This document shows, piece after piece, positions 1 to 10,580 of a stretch of DNA of 64,000 nt. This DNA comes from Cladorhizidae sp. MBARI D1340-BT2. Its lineage: Eukaryota; Porifera; Demospongiae; Poecilosclerida; Cladorhizidae. Numbering within the stretch: the stretch's first letter is position 1; each line of letters starts with the position of its first letter. The translations under genes were made by a program, and so were the position numbers. Under the pieces are notes generated by a model that ran no database searches, was not told where the DNA came from, and saw nothing but the letters and a program-made list of their open reading frames with translations. The stretch spans positions 18,011,909 to 18,075,908 of the forward strand of contig JAQNBH010000011.1 in NCBI GenBank assembly GCA_028752905.1, in the 5' to 3' direction.

Positions 1-610
1 ACCTGCACAATATAATAATTGTTGTTAAAAAAGGCTAAATAGTATGACACTGCTGCATATTTAACAGTCAAAATAGATACATTCCAGATTGCAAAATAAT
101 TTGTTAATGTTAATGAAAGAAGATGGAACTACTTTGGTATTTGATCCCTATACTGTCATCTATTATCCTCATGTCTTACAAATACTATTTTTTCTGGTAT
201 TCTTATTCCTTTTTTTAACTATATAGCTAGTTTGAGGATTGTCCCCCCCCCCCCCACACACACACAAACACATACTCAATATATTTTCCCTCTGCCTATG
301 CACAGAGATTAAGAAAGAGGAAGTGATCAAGAAACATGTGGGATGAAATGGTGTGTAGATTTCTCATAACATTCCTAAAAGTACTTTCATAAAAATGTGC
401 CATATATATAGTACATTAGTATTCCTCTGTTTAATGTTTCTCTTACATTACTTCTATATAATTGTCATTGGCCTGGTGTAGCAAGTTCTGAGTATGAAGT
501 GTGGATTGTCTTTTGAATTGACACAGTCTATAGTTTTCAACATACATGTTTTGAGCACACAGTTGATAAGTTTCCCCTCAAAGTATGGATCTGTAGCTAG
601 TCATCTACAT
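1..610. other. Non-coding stretch, no gene seen
   Basis: AT-rich sequence with no reading frame that I can support. It contains a C-run followed by a short CA run at about 243-268. Nothing else recognised. Confidence 0.5.
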
Positions 611-617
611 AACTTAC

Positions 618-839
618 CCAATTAATTGCCATAGTTGTTCAATAAAGTCCTGTGTAAGCCATGCCAAGGTATGCTTCTGACCTTGATGGGCACCATTAAA
701 GTCATGGGCCTCACGCAACACCTTCTGCTGCTCATCAATTGAGAACAGGACCAAGTGTTTAACTTTCTCATTGTGATGGTTATTTTGTTGGTTGTTGTGT
801 AGAAGATTCTTCCATCTATACACAAAGTAGCCAGACAAG
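618..839 (-). CDS. Candidate exon with integrase-type zinc-finger-like motif
   Basis: The open frame is bounded on the minus strand by an acceptor (GGCACAG at 840-846) and a good donor (GTAAGTT at 611-617), giving a 222-nt exon that begins with one base and ends with two bases of split codons. The second half reads like the H2C2 zinc-binding region that precedes retroviral-type integrase cores: QQKVLREAHDFNGAHQGQKH followed by TLAWLTQDF, with two spaced histidines. The cysteine pair would lie in the next exon. The splice signals argue for a host gene or an intron-bearing Ginger/GIN-type gene rather than a plain retroelement, but I cannot say which. The next exon was not found because the window continues into featureless sequence. 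Confidence 0.4.
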
Positions 840-1347
840 CTGTGCCATGTACATTATTGGATAGACATCTATAACTACAAGAGAACTAAAAAAAAATTAA
901 TTCCACTTTAACAATTCCAAGTTAGTTATGTTTTATTCTGTATGCTCTGGTTGATAGCCCCCTGATTCTAATGCATGGCTAGCAGGTCTCCATCACAGGT
1001 GTTTGGTTTGTTGATCTGATAAAGGATGTTAGACCTTCTTCATTTTCTAGCTTGGAAGTACATATAAGCCATGTCATTTCTGGTGCTACTTCAGTTCCCA
1101 CCTCTCCCTGCTTTAAGGTGTGTTCACAATAATTATGATGATGGCGAAGCATAAAGTTATGTTGCTATGCTTTGCATGAGTTCATTAGCTTATAGAAGTA
1201 ATTTTGACTGCATATCCACCAGTAGCAACAGCAGCTTTAGCTGGAATATATATTATGGAGGTAGATAATGAGAAGTTTTTCTATTATAGCTATCGGTACT
1301 AGGTAGGGGTAGATCCAGGAGGGATGAATGGTTGGTATAATACTTAC

Positions 1348-1457
1348 AGGAGTAATACAATTCAGTAACAAAGCCACTAGCTAGAAAACTACCAGGTGGA
1401 TAACTTTTAACCTGGCTTACAACCTGATCCCAGGCATTGTCCTTCACCTTCATCTTC
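1348..1457 (-). CDS. Candidate exon, unrecognised product
   Basis: A 110-nt minus-strand open stretch lies between a CATACAG acceptor and a GTAAGTATT donor. It translates to a run containing KVKDNAWDQVVSQVKSYPPG and ends in a tyrosine/serine/cysteine patch. No family is recognised. Its end phase does not match the start of the exon at 618-839, so if both belong to one gene another exon must lie between them. Supported mainly by the splice consensus. Confidence 0.3.
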
Positions 1458-1575
1458 CTGTATGCTTAAGCAATAAATGTTAAGCAGGATGTGTTTTCAT
1501 GGCTCCAATGAACTTCTTCTTGTTCACAAATGCCATATTGTTTCCTTTGAATGAAACGGCTGATGATGCAGTTCA

Positions 1576-1834
1576 TCATGTGGTAGATTTGAGAATTCTG
1601 ATTGGCCCAATGGTGTTGCTAATACGTGAATAAAAATTCTTTCTAATCAAGCACACCATTGCATTCCACTTTGATTCATTGTGTCTCTGGTTCACAATAT
1701 GATGGACATAACAGAATGGAATGCGATGTTCAACTCCACAAACATCACCATCTTCATTGCCTTTTCTTGCTACCACTAATGGCACTATTCCAACTCCAGA
1801 TATATTATATCTGCACATGAGCTGTGAAATCATG
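1576..1834 (-). CDS. Candidate exon, unrecognised product
   Basis: An open frame of about 85 codons on the minus strand follows a TATTTGCAG acceptor. It includes GVGIVPLVVARKGNEDGDVC and later SNTIGPIRIL, then runs into a stop with no clear donor before it. It may be a terminal exon, a decayed exon or chance. No homology recognised. It lies upstream, in transcription order, of the two other minus-strand candidate exons in this first 2 kb. Confidence 0.25.
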
Positions 1835-1839
1835 CTGCA

Positions 1840-2195
1840 AATACAATTATAGTGCGAACACTATATGTCGCAGGACAATCTCTGAAACCTGAAACAGCAA
1901 CCACCACCCTAGCTAATCCAAGCTAGGTAGTAGTCCAACTCTGCTTAAGCTAGTCCAAGTTAGGTAAGAGTCACAGTGTATTAAACTAAAGTTATGTATT
2001 ACACACACCAATAGTAATTGAACAGTCTATATCTCTGGCCAGCTCTGGGCACCAGTCAAAACCAACTCCCTTAACTAGGCTATTGGCCCCAGTTGCCCAC
2101 ACTGCCTTACAAGGTAATGCCTACTTATTATCACAGCTCCAACAGCCAATGAGGAGCTGCCACATACATTACATCATACACACTTATTATTAATC
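1840..2195. other. Non-coding stretch, no gene seen
   Basis: No supportable frame. A short near-duplicated phrase (AGCTAATCCAAGCTAGGTAG, then GCTAGTCCAAGTTAGGTAAG) sits around 1912-1970; nothing else recognised. Confidence 0.4.
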
Positions 2196-2415
2196 AGACC
2201 TGCCAACTCACCCGATGCTGCCGGGTGTCACCCGATTTCAACACTAATCTCAAGATCTCCCGATTGAATATCCGACTTTCTGAGGAATTGATTTTTTTAA
2301 AGATCGGGGTTCAGGTTAAAAAAATATATAATACATACCTCGAACTCCCGATTAAATAAATCCGGTAATGGTCGTCGATCTGCCAAATCGTTTACGTAAG
2401 TTTCACGTGGAAACT

Positions 2416-2714
2416 ATGTGGTTCAGCAAAAGGAAGCGAGTAGTTTTGTCGATCGAGGCCATGCTAAGCAAGATATCAAATGGAGCCAATCAAGCCGGAC
2501 TAGCGGAAGAGTAAGGCGTAGAGAAGTCGACAATAACAAGAACGATGCCAAACTTCGGGAGTTCGCGGGCAACCTTGACTGTCGGGGGATAAGTTCAACT
2601 CGCAAAGTCATGCGCCTTGCTAAAGACGAACAACTAGAAAATGCTTTATATCTGTGGTTCGTTCAGAAAAAGTGGGCAAGCCCCAAGGCACTGCAGTCGG
2701 TGGACTATTTTTGA
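2416..2714 (+). pseudogene. Pogo/Tigger transposase N-terminal fragment (CENP-B-type HTH), broken
   Basis: Starting at the ATG at 2416, the frame reads SKRKRVVLSIEAMLSKISNG then QAGLAEE. This is the first helix-turn-helix of CENP-B-like DNA-binding domains, which bind the transposon ends in pogo/Tigger transposases. A stop at 2512-2514 is followed in the same frame by GVEKSTI. The frame then shifts by about 2535 to read NDAKLREFAGNLD and, further on, DEQLENALYLWFVQKK, the second part of the domain. So one nonsense change and one frameshift are visible. The DDE catalytic domain (normally about 300 further residues) is absent, so this is only the DNA-binding end. Confidence 0.7.
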
Positions 2715-2885
2715 AAATACAACATTATGAATATAAAAAATATGTATATCCGATTATCCAAACTACCTTGTCAGTGTTTCAAATACCTATTTCGTGTCGC
2801 TGAGGTAGTTGTTGTCCTCCCTCAGAGTAATGCTGAAGAGGAATGACTCTTGAGCATTGTCGGAAAGAATAAGACAGACGCTCGG

Positions 2886-3027
2886 CAATGAAGCTCGATG
2901 GCACTTTGTCAAGCATTCTAGCCATGAAGCTAGCATTCCCTGAATCTGAAGTTCCCTGTTCCGCTGGGTGCCTGATGAGAAAATTTTGGACCATGCAAAA
3001 GGGGCAACTTCTTGCTATAATCATAAT
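2886..3027 (+). pseudogene. Short coding remnant, family uncertain
   Basis: The plus-strand frame carries KLDGTLSSILAMKLAFPESE and then PCSAG, a pattern that looks protein-coding because its residues are unlike surrounding translated noise. I have an impression of similarity to transposon-associated proteins with a DTLSSI..KLA..E.PC pattern but cannot name the family. It lies inside the candidate transposon at 2.2-3.2 kb. Confidence 0.25.
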
Positions 3028-3270
3028 CATTAAACTGATAAGCAGTGTGTTATTTGGGGGGGGGGGGGATGGGAGAAAATTAATTTAGTATGCTTAGCAT
3101 GCTTATGTTATGACTTGATGCAAATGATAACCAGATTTTATACCAAATCTCCAGGATTTTTTGGGGTATCTCCAGATTTTCATGACTCTGGGGTCAGGTC
3201 TGTCTATACTTGCATGCAATCTAATAAACACTTAATTGTTCTAGTTTATACTCATTATATCATTTGGCAC

Positions 3271-4192
3271 TTAGTCTCTGCCACCCTCCCCACTTCTTTT
3301 GGGAGTAAAGTTCTCAGCTGTCACGGCTACATCTGTAGTGTTGTCCTGCCTAGATAGGCCGTCTGCATTGCTGTTCCTTGTGCCTGCCCGATGCTCAATC
3401 TCAAAGTCCAATGGTTGTAACGCCAAAGCCCACTGAGCCAGCCATCGATTTTCATTCTTGCATTTGTCCACTTCAGGCTTTTATGGTCTGTCTGGATGAC
3501 GAAGGGCCCCGTTGCCAGGTAGATGCTAAGGTGGCGAACAGCACTCACCACTGCTAGGCATACAGCTCAACTGCCGCCTATCTCATCTCCCTAGACAATA
3601 ACTTTTGGGAGAAGTAGGCAATGGGTCTGTCTGCACCATCCTGAAACTGGCTCAAAACTGCTCCCACACCAACTAAGAGGCCTCAGTCTGTAGGCAGAAA
3701 GGTAGAGACCAGTCAGGTGCTCTCAGCACTGTCCCAGATGTCAGGGCTAGTTTAAGTTGCTCAAATGCCTGCTCCCCTTTTGCTGTCCACTTAAGCTTCT
3801 CTGGCTCCTTGTGCTTTGTCATCTGGTGAGAGGATAGGCAATGGTCGAGAAGTCTGGCACAAACTTTCTATAATACCCCCCCAGTCCTAGGAAAGCTCTC
3901 AATCCTTTCTTTGTTTTCGGTCTTGTGTAATCCTTGATCACCTTGATTTTTGCTTCCAGGGGTTCAAACTTGCCTCCTCCAACCAAATATTCACACTTGC
4001 TCATGCTGAATGCACCCTTTTGTGGCTTAAGCATTAGCCCAGCCTCTCTTGTTCATCACTCTTCTTGTGTGTACCAAGTACTCACTACATGAATGACTAA
4101 ATATGGCAATATCATCCAGGTAGGCAGAAGAATACTCCACCATGTCAGCCAACAGGCTCGTCATTAATTCCTGGAATTTTGGAATTGGGGGT
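3271..4192 (-). pseudogene. Ty3/gypsy pol fragment (reverse transcriptase to RNase H), decayed
   Basis: Reading leftwards from 4192, the fragment starts in the palm of reverse transcriptase with the active-site box AYLDDIAIFS (about 4085-4125). It continues through the thumb/connection region (FLGLGGYYRKFVPDFS, about 3835-3885) into RNase H (FVIQTDHKSLKW, about 3470-3510, and IEHRAGTRNSNADGLSR, about 3350-3400). Frameshifts separate these blocks. Gag, protease, the first half of RT, integrase and LTRs are missing. The upstream end stops exactly where a minisatellite begins. The sequence is of a different gypsy lineage from the two larger elements here, judged by its YLDDIAIFS and ADGLSR boxes. 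Confidence 0.85.
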
Positions 4193-4430
4193 GTGTGCTT
4201 GCTACATGTACCCAGAGTAATCCTAGAGTGAAGGATTCATAAGTGTGGGTGCTTGCTACATGTACCCAGGAGTGAAGGATTCAGAGGGGTGGGTGCTTGC
4301 TACATGTACCTAGCCTAATCCTAGGGGAAAGGATTCAGAAGTGTGGGTGCTTGCTACTGTATGTGTACCCAGCCTAATCCTAGTGTGAAGGATTCAGAGG
4401 TGTGGGTGCTTGCTACTGTATGTGTATATT
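4193..4430. repeat. Minisatellite, about 54-60 bp unit, about 4 copies
   Basis: The phrase GTGTGGGTGCTTGCTAC recurs about every 54-60 bases, followed by GTACCCAGCCTAATCCTAG and GAAGGATTCAGA. The copies differ by small insertions (CTACATG versus CTACTGTATG). A single reverse-complement relative is seen at 43031-43111. Confidence 0.85.
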
Positions 4431-5745
4431 AGCGTCTCCAACCACAAGAGACCTAACAGATACCAACCTTGGTAATTCACAGCCACCAGTCTCATCCTAT
4501 CTTCATATTGTGCGACTGTGGTTTTAATTTAAGCTACTTAAGATCTAAAACTCTTTTGTCAAGCGTTGGATTTAACTACCTACTTGCCCTGCCTGACCAA
4601 GTCTTGGGTCATATGTACTAAGCTTCAAGTCACCTCATCAACAACCAACACCAGTTCCTAATAGTTTCCGTTCTCATGTTAGTATGTGGTTATGGACATG
4701 ACAGCAGTTCTAGCCGACTTGTAGGTAAGTGCTAATGTTACATTTTAGGACAACATACCTTAACCATATGGCTGGAAATGTTGACAGTTAGCTCATTGGA
4801 GGTGAAAGTCATTACCACCAATATAAAGCACACCCACCAACTGCTTGGGCATGACATCATCATTTCAAGGTTTTATCATGTCAAATGTCATTCAATGTCA
4901 GAACATTCAATTTTTTTGGCCAACAACATAATTATACAGCAATTAGGAGATGAATACTCCCACACGTTCATAGCTTACCACACACTCCACAATCACTCTG
5001 CGCTCTCACACATGCATGTCATTTCAGTTGGCAATGAAGTGTTAATTAAATTCCTGTTGTACAAATCTTAATGGCATGTCCTTTTCTTACCAACTTCAAA
5101 GACAAGGAAACTAAAGGGTGACTTAGACCAGCAATAATACAACAAGAATCAGTGAGTTTGGAAACAATTAATTAACAGTTGTCAATGTAAATAATTACTA
5201 ATTAACATGGCATCACAACTACAGTAACTACAATAATAACAACAACAAATTCTACAAACAAATATAACTACAAACACGTATGCACAGAGTGAGAATAATT
5301 ATGTACCCGATATGCACGCTGTTTTTATTTCAACTACATGAAACACACATTTATAGATGTGAAGTGGAACTATTGCTTGCACGAGAATGTTACACTGCTG
5401 ACTTTTCATCCAGATGAATACTTGCTGACTCGGCTGGTGAATTACGATTGCTCTGCAGGTAAAATGAAGTTTTAAATATTTTAAAGCATTTCTAAGTTGT
5501 AGCCAAAGATGTAGCCACAAACTTTCCCATTTTACTATATACCACAACACAAGTGAGAAACCAACATCCACATTTCCATAAATCTATGGCAACTCTCATG
5601 TGACTTATAAGTTTGTGGGAAGGGAATTTCTCTATGAATGCACTTGATCATCCTGTAGATAGGTCCCTTTGTGTGGGTGGAGTTTTCCCTCCAGAATGTG
5701 TATTACACTGGCTAATGGAAAGTGATCCTCTACCTAAATAGGCTG
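4431..5745. other. Mostly non-coding stretch
   Basis: No gene is supported. A plus-strand phrase at 5369-5458, after a TTTATAG and before CAG/GTAAAA, could be a small exon (it contains HENVTLLTFHPDEYLLTRLV), but nothing connects to it. Confidence 0.4.
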
Positions 5746-8700
5746 GACACAGATGTGCACTGCATGACATCATCTACTCCATCAATAATGAACACACAGG
5801 TGTGCACTGCATGACATCATCTACTCCATCAATAATGAACACACAGGTGTGCACTGCATGACATCATCTACTACCATCAATAATGAACACACAGGTGTGC
5901 ACTGCATGACATCATCTACTCCATCAATAATGAACACACAGGTGTGCACTGCATGACATCATCTACTACCATCAATAATGAACACACAGGTGTGCACTGC
6001 ATGACATCATCTACTCCATCAATAATGAAAACACAGGTGTGCACTGCATGACATCATCTACTCCATCAATAATGAACACACAGGTGTGCACTGCATGACA
6101 TCATCTACTCCATCAATAATGAACACACAGGTGTGCACTGCATGACATGATCTACTACATCAATAATGAACACACAGGTGTGCACTGCATGACATCATCT
6201 ACGCCATCAATAATGAACACACAGGTGTGCACTGCATGACATCATCTACTACCATCAATAATGAACACACAGGTGTGCACTGCATGACATCATCTACTCC
6301 ATCAATAATGAACACACAGGTGTGCACTGCATGACATCATCTACTCCATCAATAATGAACACACAGGGGTGCACTGCATGACATCATCTACTCCATCAAT
6401 AATGAACACACAGGTGTGCACTGCATGACATCATCTACTCCATCAATAATGAACACACAGGTGTGCACTGCATGACATCATCTACTCCATCAATAATGAA
6501 CACACAGGTGTGCACTGCATGACATCATCTACTACCATCAATAATGAACACACAGGTGTGCACTGCATGACATCATCTACTCCATCAATAATGAACACAC
6601 AGGTGTGCACTGCATGACATCATCTACTCCATCAATAATGAACACACAGGTGTGCACTGCATGACATCATCTACTCCATCAATAATGAACACACAGGTGT
6701 GCACTGCATGACATCATCTACTCCATCAATAATGAACACAGGTGTGCACTGCATGACATCATCTACTCCATCAATAATGAACACACAGGTGTGCACTGCA
6801 TGACATCATCTACTCCATCAGTAATGAACACACAGGTGTGTACTGCATGACATCATCTACTCCATCAATAATGAACACAGGTGTGCACTGCATGACATCA
6901 TCTACTCCATCAATAATGAACACACAGGTGTGCACTGCATGACATCATCTACTCCATCAATAATGAACACAGGTGTGCACTGCATGACATCATCTACTAC
7001 CATCAATAATGAACACACAGGTGTGCACTGCATGACATCATCTACTACCATCAATAATGAACACACAGGTGTGAAGTGCATGACATCATCTACTCCATCA
7101 ATAATGAACACAGGTGTGCACTGCATGACATCATCTACTACCATCAATAATGAACACACAGGTGTGCACTGCATGACATCATCTACTCCATCAATAATGA
7201 ACACACAGGTGTGCACTGCATGACATCATCTACTACCATCAATAATGAACACACAGGTGTGCACTGCATGACATCATCTACTCCATCAATAATGAACACA
7301 CAGGTGTGCACTGCATGACATCATCTACTCCATCAATAATGAACATACAGGTGTGCACTGCATGACATCATCTACTCCATCAATAATGAACACACAGGTG
7401 TGCACTGCATGACATCATCTACTCCATCAATACTGAACACACAGGTGTGCACTGCATGACATCATCTACTCCATCAATAATGAACACACAGGTGTGCACT
7501 GCATGACATCATCTACTCCATCAATAATGAACACACAGGTGTGCACTGCATGACATCATCTACTCCATCAATAATGAACACACAGGTGTGCACTGCATGA
7601 CATCATCTACTCCATCAATAATGAACACACAGGTGTGCACTGCATGACATCATCTACTCCATCAATAATGAACACACAGGTGTGCACTGCATGACATCAT
7701 CTACTCCATCAATAATGAACACACAGGTGTGCACTGCATGACATCATCTACTCCATCAATAATGAACACACAGGTGTGCACTGCATGACATCATCTACTC
7801 CATCAATAATGAACACACAGGTGTGCACTGCATGACATCATCTACTCCATCAATAATGAGCACACAGGTGTGCACTGCATGACATCATCTACTCCATCAA
7901 TAATGAACACACAGGTGTGCACTGCATGACATCATCTACTCCATCAATAATGAACACACAGGTGTGCACTGCATGACATCATCTACTCCATCAATAATGA
8001 ACACAGGTGTGCACTGCATGACATCATCTACTCCATCAATAATGAACACACAGGTGTGCACTGCATGACATCATCTACTCCATCAATAATGAACACACAG
8101 GTATGCACTGCATGACATCATCTACTACCATCAATAATGAACACACAGGTGTGCACTGCATGACATCATCTACTACCATCAATAATGAACACACAGGTGT
8201 GCACTGCATGACATCATCTACTCCATCAATAATGAACACACAGGTGTGCACTGCATGACATCATCTACTCCATCAATAATGAACACACAGGTGTGCACTG
8301 CATGACATCATCTACTCCATCAATAATGAACACACAGGTGTGCACTGCATGACATCATCTACTCCATCAATAATGAGCACACAGGTGTGCACTGCATGAC
8401 ATCATCTACTCCATCAATAATGAACACACAGGTGTGCACTGCATGACATCATCTACTCCATCAATAATGAACACACAGGTGTGCACTGCATGACATCATC
8501 TACTCCATCAATAATGAACACACAGGTGTGCACTGCATGACATCATCTACTCCATCAATAATGAACACACAGGTGTGCACTGCATGACATCATCTACTCC
8601 ATCAATAATGAACACACAGGTGTGCACTGCATGACATCATCTACTCCATCAATAATGAACACACAGGTGTGCACTGCATGACATCATCTACTCCATCAAT

Positions 8701-9716
8701 AATGAACACACAGGTGTGCACTGCATGACATCATCTACTCCATCAATAATGAACACACAGGTGTGCACTGCATGACATCATCTACTCCATCAATAATGAA
8801 CACACAGGTATGCACTGCATGACATCATCTACTCCATCAATAATGAACACACAGGTGTGCACTGCATGACATCATCTACTCCATCAATAATGAACACACA
8901 GGTGTGCACTGCATGACATCATCTACTCCATCAATAATGAACACACAGGTGTGCACTGCATGACATCATCTACTCCATCAATAATGAACACACAGGTGTG
9001 CACTGCATGACATCATCTACTCCATCAATAATGAACACACAGGTGTGCACTGCATGACATCATCTACTCCATCAATAATGAACACACAGGTGTGCACTGC
9101 ATGACATCATCTACTCCATCAATAATGAACACACAGGTGTGCACTGCATGACATCATCTACTCCATCAATAATGAACACACAGGTGTGCACTGCATGACA
9201 TCATCTACTCCATCAATAATGAACACACAGGTGTGCACTGCATGACATCATCCACTCCATCAATTATGAACACACAGGTGTGCACTGCATGACATCATCT
9301 ACTCCATCAATAATGAACACACAGGTGTGCACTGCATGACATCATCTACTCCATCAATAATGAACACACAGGTGTGCACTGCATGACATCATCTACTCCA
9401 TCAATAATGAACACACAGGTGTGCACTGCATGACATCATCTACTCCATCAATAATGAACACACAGGTGTGCACTGCATGACATCATCTACTACCATCAAT
9501 AATGAACACACAGGTGTGCACTGCATGACATCATCTACTCAATCAATAATGAACACACAGGTGTGCACTGCATGACATCATCCACTCCATCAATAATGAA
9601 CACACAGTTGTGCACTGCATGACATCTACTCCATCAATCATGAACACACAGGTGTGCACTGCATGACATCATCTACTCCATCAATAATGAACATACAGGT
9701 GTGCACTGCATGACAT
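5746..9716. repeat. 47-bp satellite array, about 84 copies
   Basis: The unit is GTGTGCACTGCATGACATCA followed by TCTACTCCATCAATAATGAA and CACACAG. Most copies are 47 bp. Variants of 48 bp (CTACTACCATC) and 45 bp (one AC missing) are interspersed and more frequent in the left half; the right half is nearly uniform. Every unit contains ATGACATCAT, resembling an ATF/AP-1 type site. Open frames on both strands across the array are artefacts of the repeat. The array ends abruptly at 9716, inside a unit, where a gypsy LTR begins. Confidence 0.97.
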
Positions 9717-9864
9717 TGTGGCGGTAGTGTCGCGAACTGTGTTTGTTTGATTTACATTGTTACGTCATCATGATTGCGTTATGAGATACAGATCACGAGA
9801 TCGTTGCTTTGGTGATTGTTCAAGTTGTGTAATAAAGTTTCTTCTATCTTTGCTATCCTCCACA
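9717..9864 (+). repeat. 5' LTR of gypsy element A
   Basis: The LTR begins TGTGGCGGTAG and ends CTCCACA, about 148 bp, and is followed by one T and a tRNA-type primer site. It carries AATAAAG near its end, consistent with a polyadenylation signal. The matching 3' LTR is not present in the window. The left border cuts a 47-bp satellite unit, so the element inserted into the satellite. Confidence 0.7.
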
Positions 9865-9865
9865 T

Positions 9866-9880
9866 TGGTGACCCCGACGG
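9866..9880 (+). other. Primer binding site of gypsy element A
   Basis: TGGTGACCCCGACGG begins with the TGG expected to pair with a tRNA CCA tail. The same core (TGGTGACCCCGACG) is found in gypsy element B at 59527-59541, so the two elements use the same primer tRNA. Confidence 0.75.
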
Positions 9881-9916
9881 TCAAATCGCACATTTGACTA
9901 CAAACAAAGCTAAACC

Positions 9917-10580
9917 ATGGCAGAGAATGCAGTTGCAGTGAAATTGCCGACTTTCTGGACCTCCCAACCAGCAGTCTGGTTTGCCCAAGCAGAAGCCCAG
10001 TTTGCGATTAGAAACATCGTAGCAGATGACACAAAGTTTTACTATGTGGTGGCAGCGTTGGATCAGGATACTGCCCAAAGAATTTTGGACCTACTTCAGA
10101 GCCCACCTGTTGAAAACAAATATCAAGGCATCAAGGAAAGACTTACTGGCACATTTGGCCTGTCCCGCCATGAGAGAGCAGCAAGAATTTGGAACATGGG
10201 TGGATTAGGTGACAGGAAGCCATCACAGCTAATGGATGAAATGATGGTACTTGCTGATGGCCACCATTCCTGTTTTTTTTTGAGTTTGCGTTTCTACAAC
10301 AGCTACCAGAAGACCTTCGCATACAGTTAGCCAATGACAGGTTCGAGGATCCGAGGGCTCTGGCAAGGAAAGCTGATGCCCTTTGGGTGGCCAAGCAGCA
10401 GGCACATACATCTGTTACAACTATGCCTACGATCCATAAAGTTGTCCAGAAAGCAAGCAAACCTCCCCTCTGTTTCTACCACAAGAAATTTGGAAATAAG
10501 GCAAACAAGTGCACCCCCCATGTGCATATCAGGGAAACGGACAAGCCGGCCGACAGTAAACACTGCTTCGGCCGGCGATA
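9917..10580 (+). pseudogene. Gag of gypsy element A, frameshifted
   Basis: Starts at the ATG at 9917, about 50 bases after the LTR. The first 110 or so residues match the capsid-like part of element B, with shared words such as KLP.FW and LGD.KPSQL. A run of eight T at about 10275 coincides with a frame change. The following frame carries the nucleocapsid-type finger (CFYHKKFG, then NKC) at about 10470-10515. The gene is therefore interrupted. Gag forms the particle that packages element RNA in the cytoplasm. Confidence 0.8.

Larger units (their letters stand above)
2197..3201. mobile_element. Candidate decayed DNA transposon with CAGACCTG ends
   Basis: The left border reads CAGACCTGCCAACTC and the right border, reverse complemented, reads CAGACCTGACCCCAG. 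This gives a short inverted terminal match about 1 kb apart. Both sides continue with related phrases (CCCGATTT / CTCCCGATT on the left, CTCCAGATTTT on the right). Two plus-strand coding remnants lie inside. No target duplication is evident, so the borders and class are uncertain. Confidence 0.35.

Noticed and set aside
3327..3551. Second overlapping frame in the gypsy RNase H region
   Set aside because: It is the same decayed gene on the other side of a frameshift, not a separate protein.
5369..5458. Possible plus-strand exon (HENVTLLTFHPDEYLLT)
   Set aside because: Has an acceptor-like and a donor-like site but no partner exon or homology.
6902..7223. Long open frames on both strands within the 47-bp satellite
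   Set aside because: They are translations of a tandem repeat; frames open and close with unit-length variants and there is no start or splice context.
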